Source: Pseudomonadota bacterium (GTDB lineage Bacteria > Pseudomonadota > Gammaproteobacteria > Burkholderiales > JAJZUU01). From it: a stretch of 64,000 nucleotides of DNA. Below the pieces are notes generated by a model that did no database searches, was not told the origin of the DNA, and worked only from the letters and a program-made list of their open reading frames with translations. Positions 1 through 7,484 of this stretch are shown in pieces. How positions within the stretch are numbered: position 1 is the stretch's first letter; each line of letters begins with the position of its first letter. A program made the position numbers and the translations under genes. Location of the stretch: contig JAJZUU010000006.1 of NCBI GenBank assembly GCA_021848325.1, forward strand, positions 1-64,000, written 5' to 3'.

Positions 1-60
1 CCCCCTCTGTACGATATGCACCGGAACGTCGGCGAGGAAGAAACGGGGCTTTCTGGGCAT
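1..60 (-). CDS. REP-associated (Y1, IS200-like) transposase, N-terminal fragment at window edge
   Basis: Reading the minus strand from the ATG at 60 gives a start MPRKPRF, then VPVHIVQRG, running off the window at base 1. This is the usual N-terminus of RAYT / transposase_17 proteins (M-x-R-x-x-R, then a VxxHVxQRG-like strand of the Y1 fold). These single-strand transposases are associated with REP sequences. Only 20 residues are visible, so the HUH and Tyr catalytic residues cannot be checked. The bases just upstream of its start carry short repeats built on CTGACCCCTTATCT (109-169). Confidence 0.6.
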   Translation of the reverse strand, partial: MPRKPRFFLADVPVHIVQRG

Positions 61-108
61 AGCGGTCTCCATGCATCATTCATGACCATAAGCATAGCCT
101 AGCACAAA

Positions 109-169
109 ACGGCTCTGACCCCTTATCTTAGCCAAACGGCTCTGCCCCCTTATCTCTGACCCCTTATCT
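109..169. repeat. short tandem-like repeats built on CTGACCCCTTATCT
   Basis: Three related units occur: 109-128 (ACGGCTCTGACCCCTTATCT), 136-155 (same with one change) and 156-169 (the core only). They lie upstream of the transposase start at 60 and just before the surviving IS1111 coding sequence. On the other strand they read AGATAAGGGGTCAG. Such motifs often border RAYT-type transposase genes, but the link here rests on proximity only. Confidence 0.5.
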
Positions 170-816
170 CTGTATCCCTGGGCAACCAGATCAGGGGGCT
201 GCTCTCGGAATTTGGCATCGTGATACCGAAAGGTATCGATGTCATCGCCAAACGGGTGCCGGAAATACTGGAAGACGGCGAGAACGGCTTGCCTGGAACG
301 ATGCGGCGCTTGCTCGAACGTCTGAGCGCCAACCTGAAAGAGATGGATCGCCAAGTGAATGAACTGGAGAAGCAAATCCGATTGTGGCACCTGGAGAACG
401 AAGCGAGCCGCAAGCTGGAAGCGATCCCGGGGATCGGGCCGATCACGGCCAGCGCCATTGTTGCCACCGTAGGCGATGCTCGCGAATTCAAGAACGGCCG
501 GCAGATGGCGGCGTGGATGGGGCTGGTACCCAGACAGAATTCCAGCGGCGGCAAGCAAACCCTGCTGGGCATCAGCAAGCGTGGCGACACCTATCTGCGC
601 ACCTTGCTGATCCACGGGGCGAGAGCGGTGACCCGGTTTGCCGAGAAGAAATCGGAGCCGGATAGCTGGCTCAGAAAACTGATGGGCAGGCGCAACAAGA
701 ACGTAGCGGCGGTTGCCTTGGCCAACAAGAATGCCCGAATCGTATGGGCGCTCTTGGCCAAAGACAGCATGTTCCGCCTGCATTACACCCCGGTGGCCGT
801 AACTGCCGGCGCGTAA
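160..816 (+). pseudogene. IS110/IS1111 family transposase, N-terminally truncated
   Basis: The reading frame open from 160 carries GNQIRGLLSEFG near its beginning, then a coiled linker, then the transposase_20 (helix-hairpin-helix) domain with AIPGIGPITASAIVATVG, AAWMGLVPRQNSSGGK and RGDTYLRTLLIHGARA. This is the C-terminal half of an IS1111-type transposase. The RuvC-like DEDD domain expected upstream is missing, because an in-frame stop at 157-159 precedes unrelated repeats. The first possible start inside is GTG at 220. It is almost certainly inactive, because the catalytic acidic residues lie in the lost domain. Confidence 0.8.
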
Positions 817-1109
817 TCGAGGCGGTTGAATAAAACCGGCACACAACGAGTTGAAGGAGACACACCACCGATTGCACAGGCAATCATGACATGATGGCGA
901 GACAGGTCAGACCGGGATTGAGCAAACCTGGCCCCGGCAATGCACCTTGGAGTGCGCGGCTCTGTTGAGGACTCAATCAGCGGATTCCATCAGGGACAGA
1001 GGCGATAAGCTTCACACAAAGTCCGGATGTATGGCTGCAATCTTTACCTACGCTCGATATCATCGATTGAAAGCTTGGCAAAAAAGTGGGCGTCCATGTA
1101 TGCCGGGGG
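817..1109 (+). other. non-coding right part of the IS1111 remnant; possible bridge-RNA region
   Basis: About 290 bases downstream of the transposase stop hold no convincing ORF. In IS1111-type elements the structured guide (bridge) RNA is encoded in this 3' non-coding segment, so this region is the place to look. I can see short self-complementary stretches such as GATTGCACAGGCAATC (870-885), but have not folded the sequence. Assignment as an RNA gene is an inference from the family layout. Confidence 0.35.
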
Positions 1110-1131
1110 ATACTTACTGCTTAACAGGTCC
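1110..1131. repeat. half copy of the 45-bp palindrome, cut by the IS1111 remnant
   Basis: Bases 1110-1131 match the right arm of the palindromes at 11062-11106 and 62328-62372 at 20 of 22 positions, and are followed by TAA as at 62373. The missing left arm is replaced by the IS right end, so the junction lies at the dyad centre. The last base (C1131) completes the TAG stop codon of the universal stress protein gene on the minus strand. Confidence 0.75.
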
Positions 1132-1577
1132 TAACCCCCGCGCACCAACAGTACCGGCTTCGGCGAGCGGCGCGCCACGTCCTCGGCCACGCTGCCCATA
1201 AGCAGGTGATCCAGTCCGCGGCGGCCGTGGGTGCCGAGGACGATTAGGTCCGCTGGCCATGCCTCTGCCTCTGCCACGATCGTGCCGGCGATGCGCCGGC
1301 CCGGGGATTGTATGTCGAGCAGCTTCGTTTCGGCTTCCACTCCCGACTTGCGTGCCACCGCCTGCGCGTCTTCCAGGATGGCGTTCCCCGATTGGCGCAG
1401 GGCCTGCTGAATCGCTCCCACGTCCACGAATTCCAAGTCCAGCGGGTACATGAGCGCATCAATGACATGGACGATGCGCAACTTGGCCTGCTGACTCTCG
1501 GCGAGCTTGATCGCTTCCTGCAAGGCTAGGCCGGAGGTGTCGCTGCCGTCCACCGGGACTAATATCTGCTTATACAT
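1131..1577 (-). CDS. universal stress protein, UspA family
   Basis: The protein has 148 residues, the usual length of a single-domain Usp. It begins MYKQILVPVDGSDTS, the typical first strand with the aspartate of the nucleotide site, and ends with the ATP-binding signature GTHGRRGLDHLLMGSVA followed by the strand KPVLLVR. The G-2x-G-9x-G(S/T) pattern is present, so it probably binds ATP. The start at 1577 has a good AGGAGG ribosome site about 8 bases upstream. The stop codon is completed by the first base of a palindromic repeat. Confidence 0.9.
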   Translation of the reverse strand: MYKQILVPVDGSDTSGLALQEAIKLAESQQAKLRIVHVIDALMYPLDLEFVDVGAIQQALRQSGNAILEDAQAVARKSGVEAETKLLDIQSPGRRIAGTIVAEAEAWPADLIVLGTHGRRGLDHLLMGSVAEDVARRSPKPVLLVRGG

Positions 1578-1644
1578 GGGGCTTCGCCTCCTGCGTGTAA
1601 AGTGGGTTGCATGGCTGCCGGGGCGGCGGACCCGGTCCCGTGTT

Positions 1645-2205
1645 TCACCGCCGGTCCCTGGCTCCGGCCGGTTGCCAAAGCACATCGCCGTGACCAAGGT
1701 GCTGGTTGATGGTGCGGCACATCACGAACAGAAGGTCGGACAGGCGGTTGAGGTAGCGGCGTACCGGTGCGGCCACCTCCTCGGCACGGTGCAGGCTGAC
1801 CACGCGCCGCTCGGCGCGGCGGCACACCGCGCGGGCCACGTGACACAGACCTGCCCGGCGGGAGCCGCCGGGCAGGATGAACTCGCGCAAAGGGGGCAAG
1901 GGGGCGTTGAGTTGGTCCAGTACCTGCTCCAGGCGCGCCACCTGAGCCTCCCCCAAGGTGGCGCGTCCGGGCACGCTGAGTTCCGCCCCCAGGTCGAACA
2001 GTTCGTGCTGCACCCGGGTGAGGCACTGGTGCACCGCCGGCGGCAGGTCTTCGGCCAGAAGCAGGCCGAGGTGGCTGTTCAATTCGTCCACGGCGCCGAT
2101 GGCCTCGATGCGCGGGCTGTCCTTGCCCGTGCGCGAGCCGTCGCCGAGGCCCGTGCTGCCGTCGTCGCCGGTGCGGGTGTAGATCTTTGAAAGGCGATGG
2201 CCCAT
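1645..2205 (-). CDS. cob(I)alamin adenosyltransferase, PduO type
   Basis: This 186-residue protein starts with KIYTRTGDDGSTGLGDGSR, the phosphate-binding N-terminus of PduO-type ATP:corrinoid adenosyltransferases. It continues with the helical bundle motifs IEAIGAVDELNSHLG, FILPGG, RAVCRRAERR and YLNRLSDLLFVMCR. It transfers the adenosyl group of ATP to cob(I)alamin, giving coenzyme B12. No B12-dependent enzyme lies in the window. A TACAAT box on the minus strand (2233-2238) lies about 30 bases upstream of the start, but no good -35 hexamer was seen. It lies 69 bases after the hyf-like cluster on the same strand and may have its own promoter. Confidence 0.92.
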   Translation of the reverse strand: MGHRLSKIYTRTGDDGSTGLGDGSRTGKDSPRIEAIGAVDELNSHLGLLLAEDLPPAVHQCLTRVQHELFDLGAELSVPGRATLGEAQVARLEQVLDQLNAPLPPLREFILPGGSRRAGLCHVARAVCRRAERRVVSLHRAEEVAAPVRRYLNRLSDLLFVMCRTINQHLGHGDVLWQPAGARDRR

Positions 2206-2274
2206 GGTTTTACCTGCCGTCTGTGGGGGAATATTGTATCTATTAGCACGGGGAGGGCGTGAAAGAAAGCCCCT

Positions 2275-2796
2275 TCACGCGGAAGACGGCCCTGCGCTCA
2301 GCGCAGCCAGGATGCCCTGCATGATGGCGGTGGGGCTGGGCGGGCAGCCGGGCACGGCGACATCCACCGGGATGACATGGTGGACCGGGCCCAGGCAGGC
2401 GTAGCTTTCCCCGAATATGCCGCCGTCGCAGCCGCAGTCGCCCAGCGCGACCACCAGCTTGGGGTCGGGAGTGGCCTGGTAGGTGCGCTTGAGCGCCGTC
2501 TCCATGTGCCGCGCCACCGGACCGGTCACCAGCAGGAGATCGGCGTGGCGGGGGCTGGCGACGAAGTGTATGCCCAGCCCTTCCAGGTTGTAATAGGGAT
2601 TGCTCAGGGCGTGGATCTCCAGCTCGCAGCCGTTGCAGGAGCCGGCGTCCACATGGCGGATCGCCAGGGCCCGGCCGAAGTGTTTGAGGATATCCTGCTG
2701 CAGGCGCTGCGGCGCGACACGCATGCCCGGGTCCGGTGCGGGCGGCGCCTCGCTCTTGATGCCGCTGCTCAGGATCTGCCTGATCAGTTTGTACAT
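2275..2796 (-). CDS. hyfI: HyfI/HycG/NuoB-like iron-sulfur small subunit of an Ehr-like complex
   Basis: The 173-residue protein is a NuoB/HycG-type small subunit. The cluster-binding cysteines are kept: GSCNGCELEI near residue 50, then GDCGCDGG and VPGCPPSP towards the C-terminus, which fit one proximal [4Fe-4S] cluster. The start at 2796 (MYKLIRQIL) is preferred because the further upstream residues are low complexity and outside family homology. It is the last gene of the six-gene cluster. The small subunit looks intact although its partner HyfG has lost the nickel ligands, so electron transfer through this cluster may persist. Gene symbol by homology to Hyf/Hyc proteins. Confidence 0.85.
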   Translation of the reverse strand: MYKLIRQILSSGIKSEAPPAPDPGMRVAPQRLQQDILKHFGRALAIRHVDAGSCNGCELEIHALSNPYYNLEGLGIHFVASPRHADLLLVTGPVARHMETALKRTYQATPDPKLVVALGDCGCDGGIFGESYACLGPVHHVIPVDVAVPGCPPSPTAIMQGILAALSAGPSSA

Positions 2797-2859
2797 GGGG
2801 CGAGGCTCCGGTGGGGCGCCGCGGGGCGGCGCGCAGGCCAATTCCGCTGTTTCACGGTG

Positions 2860-4401
2860 TCACAGGTCATGTCCGCTGTAGCTCAGGTTGAACGACTTGT
2901 TGATGAGGGGGAAATCGGGGACGATGTTGCCGATCACCGCGTGCTCCAGCACCGGCCAGTTGTGCCACGACGGGTCGTGGGGGTGGACCCGCCGCAGGGC
3001 GCCGTCCTCTCCCGTGTGCAGCGCCAGCAGCACTTCCCCGCGCCAGCCCTCCACCCAGCCGATGCCCAGGCCCGCCGGTTGCATGGGATTGAGCGGGGTG
3101 CTGGTTTCCCCTTCCGGCATCTTTCTGAGGAGGATGCGGCACAGCCGCATGGATTCCGTCAGTTCCTCGAAGCGCACCGTGACTCGGGCCGCCACGTCGC
3201 CTCCCCGGTGGGTGGCCATGCGCACCTCCAGTCCGTCGTAGGGGGCGCACGGGAACTGGGCGCGCAGGTCCCAGGACTGGCCGCTGGCACGCCCGGCCAG
3301 GCCGGCGAGCCCGAGGCGCGCAGCCAGGTCCGGCTTGACCCGGCCGGTGGTGAGGAAGCGGTCCTGTAGCCCTGCGTGGTCCTCGAATATGCGCTTGAGC
3401 CGGGGGACCTCCCGTTCCAGCTCGGTGATCTCCTCGATGATGCGGGAGAAGCCCCGGAAGTCCACGTCATGGGCGACGCCCCCCGGCACGATGGCGTCCA
3501 TCAGGTAACGGTGGCCGAACAGGGCCTGGTTGGTGCGCAGCACGTCCTCCTTGAGGCGGGAGAACTGGGCCAGGGCGAAGGCCAGCCCCGCGTCGTTGCC
3601 CAGCGCCCCCAGGTCCCCGAGGTGGTTCATGATGCGCTCGCGCTCGAGAAACAGGGCGCGCAGCCATAGGGCGCGGGGGGGCGGGGTGCTGCCGCTGACG
3701 CCTTCCGCCGCCATGGCGTAGGCCCAGGCGTAGGCCACGGTGCTGTCGCCGCTGATACGCCCGGCTAGGCGCGCGCCCTGTTCGACGGTCATGGCCTCGA
3801 ACAGCTTCTCGATGCCCTTGTGCGTGTAGCCCAGGCGCTGCTCCAGCCGCAGTACCTTTTCCCCCACCACCGAAAAGCGGAAGTGGCCCGGTTCGATGGT
3901 GCCGGCGTGCACCGGTCCCACCGGGATCTCGTGCACCCCCTCGCCCTCAACGGCGACGAAGGGATAGGTGTCCCCCTCCGGCGGGAAGGCGCGTGTGCCG
4001 TCGAACTCCTTGCTCAGGGGGAACCGGTCGGCGGGCCAGTGGCCGTGCCGCAGCCATGGCCTCCGGTCCGCGGCATGGGCGGCCTGGAAGCCCAACAGGT
4101 CGGCCACCGCGCGCTGCATGCGGCCCGCCGCGGGAAAGATGTCGCTGATATCCGGGAAGGCGGGGGCCTCCCGTTCCAGCGGCAGGCTGGCCACGGCGAG
4201 CCCCTGCTGCACGGCCACGGCCACGTGCAGGGCGAACGACGGCCCACCCCCCTGGCTGCCCCACAGGGCCACCAGCCGTCCGCCGGCGCTGCGCACGTCC
4301 TGGCACAGCGGCCGTAGCCGGCCGGGGTCGAGGGCCCCGTGCCAGACCGGGGCGGCACCGGGCAGCGCTGCGAATTCCGGTTGGAAATCCTCGATTTTCA
4401 C
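2860..4401 (-). CDS. hyfG: HyfG/HycE-like large subunit lacking nickel ligands (NuoC-NuoD-like)
   Basis: This 513-residue protein joins a NuoC-like N-terminal part (to about residue 160) to a NuoD/hydrogenase-large-subunit domain that starts around GPVHAGTIEPGHFRF. In group 4 hydrogenases the first metal motif is RxCGxC; here it reads AGRISGDSTVAYA, with serines in both cysteine positions. The C-terminal DPCxxC is replaced by NLSYSGHDL. All four nickel-ligand cysteines are therefore gone, as in complex I NuoD and in Ehr complexes. It should not bind Ni-Fe or evolve hydrogen. The start used is GTG at 4401, 17 bases after hyfF; a later start is possible. Confidence 0.87.
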   Translation of the reverse strand: MKIEDFQPEFAALPGAAPVWHGALDPGRLRPLCQDVRSAGGRLVALWGSQGGGPSFALHVAVAVQQGLAVASLPLEREAPAFPDISDIFPAAGRMQRAVADLLGFQAAHAADRRPWLRHGHWPADRFPLSKEFDGTRAFPPEGDTYPFVAVEGEGVHEIPVGPVHAGTIEPGHFRFSVVGEKVLRLEQRLGYTHKGIEKLFEAMTVEQGARLAGRISGDSTVAYAWAYAMAAEGVSGSTPPPRALWLRALFLERERIMNHLGDLGALGNDAGLAFALAQFSRLKEDVLRTNQALFGHRYLMDAIVPGGVAHDVDFRGFSRIIEEITELEREVPRLKRIFEDHAGLQDRFLTTGRVKPDLAARLGLAGLAGRASGQSWDLRAQFPCAPYDGLEVRMATHRGGDVAARVTVRFEELTESMRLCRILLRKMPEGETSTPLNPMQPAGLGIGWVEGWRGEVLLALHTGEDGALRRVHPHDPSWHNWPVLEHAVIGNIVPDFPLINKSFNLSYSGHDL

Positions 4402-4418
4402 TCAGTCGTTCCCATGGG

Positions 4419-5870
4419 CTATCCGATCAGGGCGGCCGCCTGGCGGTACCAGTCGGCGAGGTAGGGCGGGATGTACAGCCCCAGCAGCAGGACCAGGGCC
4501 AGATGGGCGAATACCGGCAGCAGCGCCGGGGGGTGGGGCAGCCGCTGGGCCGTGGTCTCGCCGAATACCATGGGCTGGACCTTGCCGAAAATGGCCGCGA
4601 ATGCCACTCCCAGGGCTGCCAGCAGGAAGGGGGTGGCCCACGGGTGGCTGTGCATGGCCGTGGTCAGGATCAGGAACTCGCTGGCGAACACGCCGAATGG
4701 CGGCATACCCAGGATGGCGAGGCTGCCCAGCATCAGCCCCCACCCCACCGTGGGGCTTTGTCGGAGGAGCCCGCGGATGTCGTCCATGATCTGGGTGCCG
4801 GTTTTCTGGGCGGCATGCCCTGCGGCGAAAAAGATCGCCGATTTGGTAAGCGAGTGCACCGTCATGTGCAGCAACCCGGCGAAGCTGGCCACCGGCCCGC
4901 CCATCCCGAAAGCGAAGGTCACCAGCCCCATATGCTCGATGGAGGAGTAGGCGAACAGGCGCTTGATGTCCTTCTGCCGGGACAGGAAAAAGGCGGCCAC
5001 CACCACCGACAGCAGACCGAAGCCCATCATCAGGTTCCCGGCCAGGTGCGAGGCCAGTGCCCCGTCCACCAGGATCTTGCTGCGTACCACGGCGTACAGC
5101 GCCACGTTGAGCAACAGCCCGGAAAGCACCGCCGACACCGGCGTTGGCCCCTCGGCGTGGGCGTCCGGCAACCAGTTGTGCAGCGGCGCCAGTCCCACCT
5201 TGGTGCCGTAGCCCACCAGCAGGAAGACGAAGGCCAGGGATAGCACGGTGGGCTCCAAGTGGGCCTTGACCGCATTCAACTGGGTCCAGAGCAGGGCGCC
5301 GCCGCCCGCGCCCAGCACCTTTTCCGCGGCGAAATACAGCAAAATGGTGCCGAACAGCGCCTGGGCGATGCCCACCCCGCACAGGATGAAGTATTTCCAC
5401 GCCGCCTCCAGGCTGGAAGGCGTGCGATACAGGCTGACCAGCAGCACCGTGGTGAGGGTGGCGGCCTCCATGGCGACCCACAGGATGCCCATGTTGTTGG
5501 TGAGCAGGGCCAGCAGCATGGTGAAGATAAACAACTGGAACATGCTGTGATACAGCCGCATCCGGTTGGGTCCAAGCTTTCCGCGGTGCTGCTCGATGCG
5601 CATGTAGGGGCGGCTGAACAGCGCGGTGGTGAAGGCGACGAATGCCGTCAACGCCACCAGGAACACGTTGAACGAATCCACGAAGAACTGCCCCTGCACC
5701 GCCAGCAGGGGACCGTCGGCGATGACGCGGGCGGTGAGGGCGGCGGCCGCGGCGAGGGTGGCGCCGCTGGCCAGTGCGTTGAGCTCCGCCGCCCGTCGCT
5801 TATGCCCCCACAGGGCGAGCAGCAGCGCGCCCAGCAGGGGGAGGCCCAACACCGAGAGGATTTCCGTCAT
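4419..5870 (-). CDS. hyfF: HyfF-like antiporter-type membrane subunit (NuoN/NuoL family)
   Basis: The 483-residue protein is hydrophobic throughout, with about 13-14 membrane segments, and belongs to the proton_antipo_M family shared by NuoL/M/N, Mrp antiporters and HyfF. Typical motifs are visible: WVAMEAATLTTVLLVSLYR with the conserved glutamate of the fifth helix, KVGLAPLHNWLPDAHAEGP and KRLFAYSSIEHMG. It probably moves protons or sodium ions as part of the membrane arm. The ATG at 5868-5870 overlaps the hyfE stop (ATGA), indicating translational coupling, and a GGGAGG ribosome site lies just upstream. Confidence 0.9.
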   Translation of the reverse strand: MTEILSVLGLPLLGALLLALWGHKRRAAELNALASGATLAAAAALTARVIADGPLLAVQGQFFVDSFNVFLVALTAFVAFTTALFSRPYMRIEQHRGKLGPNRMRLYHSMFQLFIFTMLLALLTNNMGILWVAMEAATLTTVLLVSLYRTPSSLEAAWKYFILCGVGIAQALFGTILLYFAAEKVLGAGGGALLWTQLNAVKAHLEPTVLSLAFVFLLVGYGTKVGLAPLHNWLPDAHAEGPTPVSAVLSGLLLNVALYAVVRSKILVDGALASHLAGNLMMGFGLLSVVVAAFFLSRQKDIKRLFAYSSIEHMGLVTFAFGMGGPVASFAGLLHMTVHSLTKSAIFFAAGHAAQKTGTQIMDDIRGLLRQSPTVGWGLMLGSLAILGMPPFGVFASEFLILTTAMHSHPWATPFLLAALGVAFAAIFGKVQPMVFGETTAQRLPHPPALLPVFAHLALVLLLGLYIPPYLADWYRQAAALIG

Positions 5871-6532
5871 CAGTCCTCCCTGAGCCTTTCCATGTGCTTG
5901 AGATCCAGGCTGTCGAAGGCCTCGCGGATCTGGAAGAAGAAGATCCCCAGGATCAGGGTGCCTACCAGGATATCCAGAGCGATCCCCAGTTCCACCACCA
6001 TCGGCATGCCGTAGGTGGTACTGGTGGCGGCGAAGAACAAGCCGTTTTCCATGGCCAGGAAGCCGATCACCTGGGGTACCGCCTTGCGTCGGGTGATCAT
6101 CATGAGGAACGAGAGCAGGACGCTGGCCATGGCGATGCCCAGGGTGCTGCGGGTGATGGTGCCGGCCAGTTGCGCAATGGGCAGCGCCAGATTGAAGGCG
6201 AACACCACCAGCACGATCCCTACCAGCAGGGTGACGGGGATGTTGAGCAGGGGCTCCACGTCCCATTTGACGTTCAGCTTGCGGATCAGGCGGTGCAGGA
6301 TCCACGGCAGCAGCAGCACCTTGAGCAGCAGGGTGAGCGCGGCGGAAAAATAGAGGTGGTCCTGGCCGGTGGAATAGGCCACGGTGAAGGTGTTGACCGC
6401 CAGCACCAGACCCTGCCAGGCGTACAGGTTGATGAGGGACAGCACCCGGCGCTGGGACAGCATGGCGAAGGAGATCAGCAGCAACAGTGCCGCCAGCACG
6501 TTGATCAGTTGGGAGGTGAGGGGGAGCGCCAT
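5870..6532 (-). CDS. hyfE: HyfE-like membrane subunit (NuoK-like C-terminus)
   Basis: This 220-residue membrane protein matches the HyfE family, whose C-terminal part resembles NuoK/MnhC. About six to seven membrane segments are visible. The C-terminal region VIGFLAMENGLFFAATSTTYGMPMVVELGI carries the membrane-buried glutamate of NuoK-like subunits, and the end is charged (KHMERLRED). It sits between hyfC (1 bp away) and hyfF (overlapping), as in other hyf clusters. Confidence 0.88.
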   Translation of the reverse strand: MALPLTSQLINVLAALLLLISFAMLSQRRVLSLINLYAWQGLVLAVNTFTVAYSTGQDHLYFSAALTLLLKVLLLPWILHRLIRKLNVKWDVEPLLNIPVTLLVGIVLVVFAFNLALPIAQLAGTITRSTLGIAMASVLLSFLMMITRRKAVPQVIGFLAMENGLFFAATSTTYGMPMVVELGIALDILVGTLILGIFFFQIREAFDSLDLKHMERLRED

Positions 6533-6533
6533 G

Positions 6534-7484
6534 TCAGGTTTCCAGCAGGAAGTGGGTCAGCATGCCCAGTACCGCCAGCAGAAAGGCAGTCCCCAGGAAC
6601 TCGGGGGCGCGGAAGATGCGCAGCTTGGCGGACAGGGTCTCCAGCAGGGCGAGGCCCGGCCCGGCTACGGCCAGCTTGGCCAGCAGCGCGCCCACCGCGA
6701 CCGGCAGGGCCGACCAGTCTCCGGCCTGGGCGATGCCGAAGGGGAGAAACAGGGCGATCCCGATGACGGTGTAGGTCAGCAGCTTGATGCTGCTCGCCCA
6801 TTCGATCAGGGCCAGGTGTCTGGCCGAATACTCCAGTACCATGGCCTCGTGGATCATGGTGAGCTCCAGGTGGGTAGCCGGATTGTCCACCGGCAGACGC
6901 GCGTTCTCCGCCAGCAGCGCCATCAGGAAGGCGACGCTGGCGAAGGCCATGCTGGGGTACAGGGCGAACTGTTTATGGGCCAGGGTTTCCACGATGGTGG
7001 TGAGCGCGGTGGAATGGCTGATCAGGGAGGCGGTAAAAAACACCATCAGCAGGGCCGGCTCCGCCAGGAAGGCGATCAGCATTTCGCGGCGCGCCCCCAG
7101 GCTGCCGAAGGCCGTGCCCACATCCATGGCGGCCAGGGCCATGAATACCCGGGCCAGGGCGAACACGCCCACCAGGGCGATGACATCGGCGGCGGGCGAA
7201 TAGGGCAGGCTGGTGGCGAGAACCGGCACGATGCCCGCGGCGAGCCACATGCAGCCGAACAGGATGTAAGGCGTGGCGCGGAACAGGGGCGAGGCGCGAT
7301 GGGCCAGCAGCGCTTCCTTGTTGAACAGCTTGGCCAGGCCCCGGTAGGGCTGAAACAGCCCGGCGCCGCGCTTGTTCTGCAGCCATGCCCGCCACTGGTT
7401 CACCCAGCCCAGCCACAGGGGCGCGACGGCCACCAGCAGCAAGGACTGGCCGAGTTGGAACAGGATGCCGGCGGTCTGGTTCAT
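6534..7484 (-). CDS. hyfC: HyfC/HycD/NuoH-like membrane subunit
   Basis: The 316-residue protein is a NuoH/HycD family subunit that links the peripheral and membrane arms. Family motifs are clear: WLQNKRGAGLFQPYRGLAKLF in the first loop, ENARLPVDNPATHLELTMIHEAMVLEYS in the long loop, and KLRIFRAPEF near the end. It has about eight membrane segments. The ATG at 7482-7484 overlaps the hyfB stop. The charged loop residues that NuoH uses at the quinone or hydrogenase interface look intact, so the membrane coupling part appears functional despite the altered HyfG. Confidence 0.9.
   Translation of the reverse strand: MNQTAGILFQLGQSLLLVAVAPLWLGWVNQWRAWLQNKRGAGLFQPYRGLAKLFNKEALLAHRASPLFRATPYILFGCMWLAAGIVPVLATSLPYSPAADVIALVGVFALARVFMALAAMDVGTAFGSLGARREMLIAFLAEPALLMVFFTASLISHSTALTTIVETLAHKQFALYPSMAFASVAFLMALLAENARLPVDNPATHLELTMIHEAMVLEYSARHLALIEWASSIKLLTYTVIGIALFLPFGIAQAGDWSALPVAVGALLAKLAVAGPGLALLETLSAKLRIFRAPEFLGTAFLLAVLGMLTHFLLET

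Larger units (their letters stand above)
160..1109 (+). mobile_element. remnant of an IS1111-type (IS110 family) insertion sequence, left end lost
   Basis: The element keeps the C-terminal two thirds of the transposase (160-816) and a long non-coding right part (817-1109), the layout of the IS1111 subgroup. The N-terminal DEDD catalytic part is absent: the frame is closed by TGA at 157-159 and recognisable homology starts only at about 181. The right part ends near GGCGTCCATGTA (1089-1100), a sequence typical of the right end of these elements. The right boundary falls at the centre of a palindrome whose surviving arm is 1110-1131. Confidence 0.7.
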
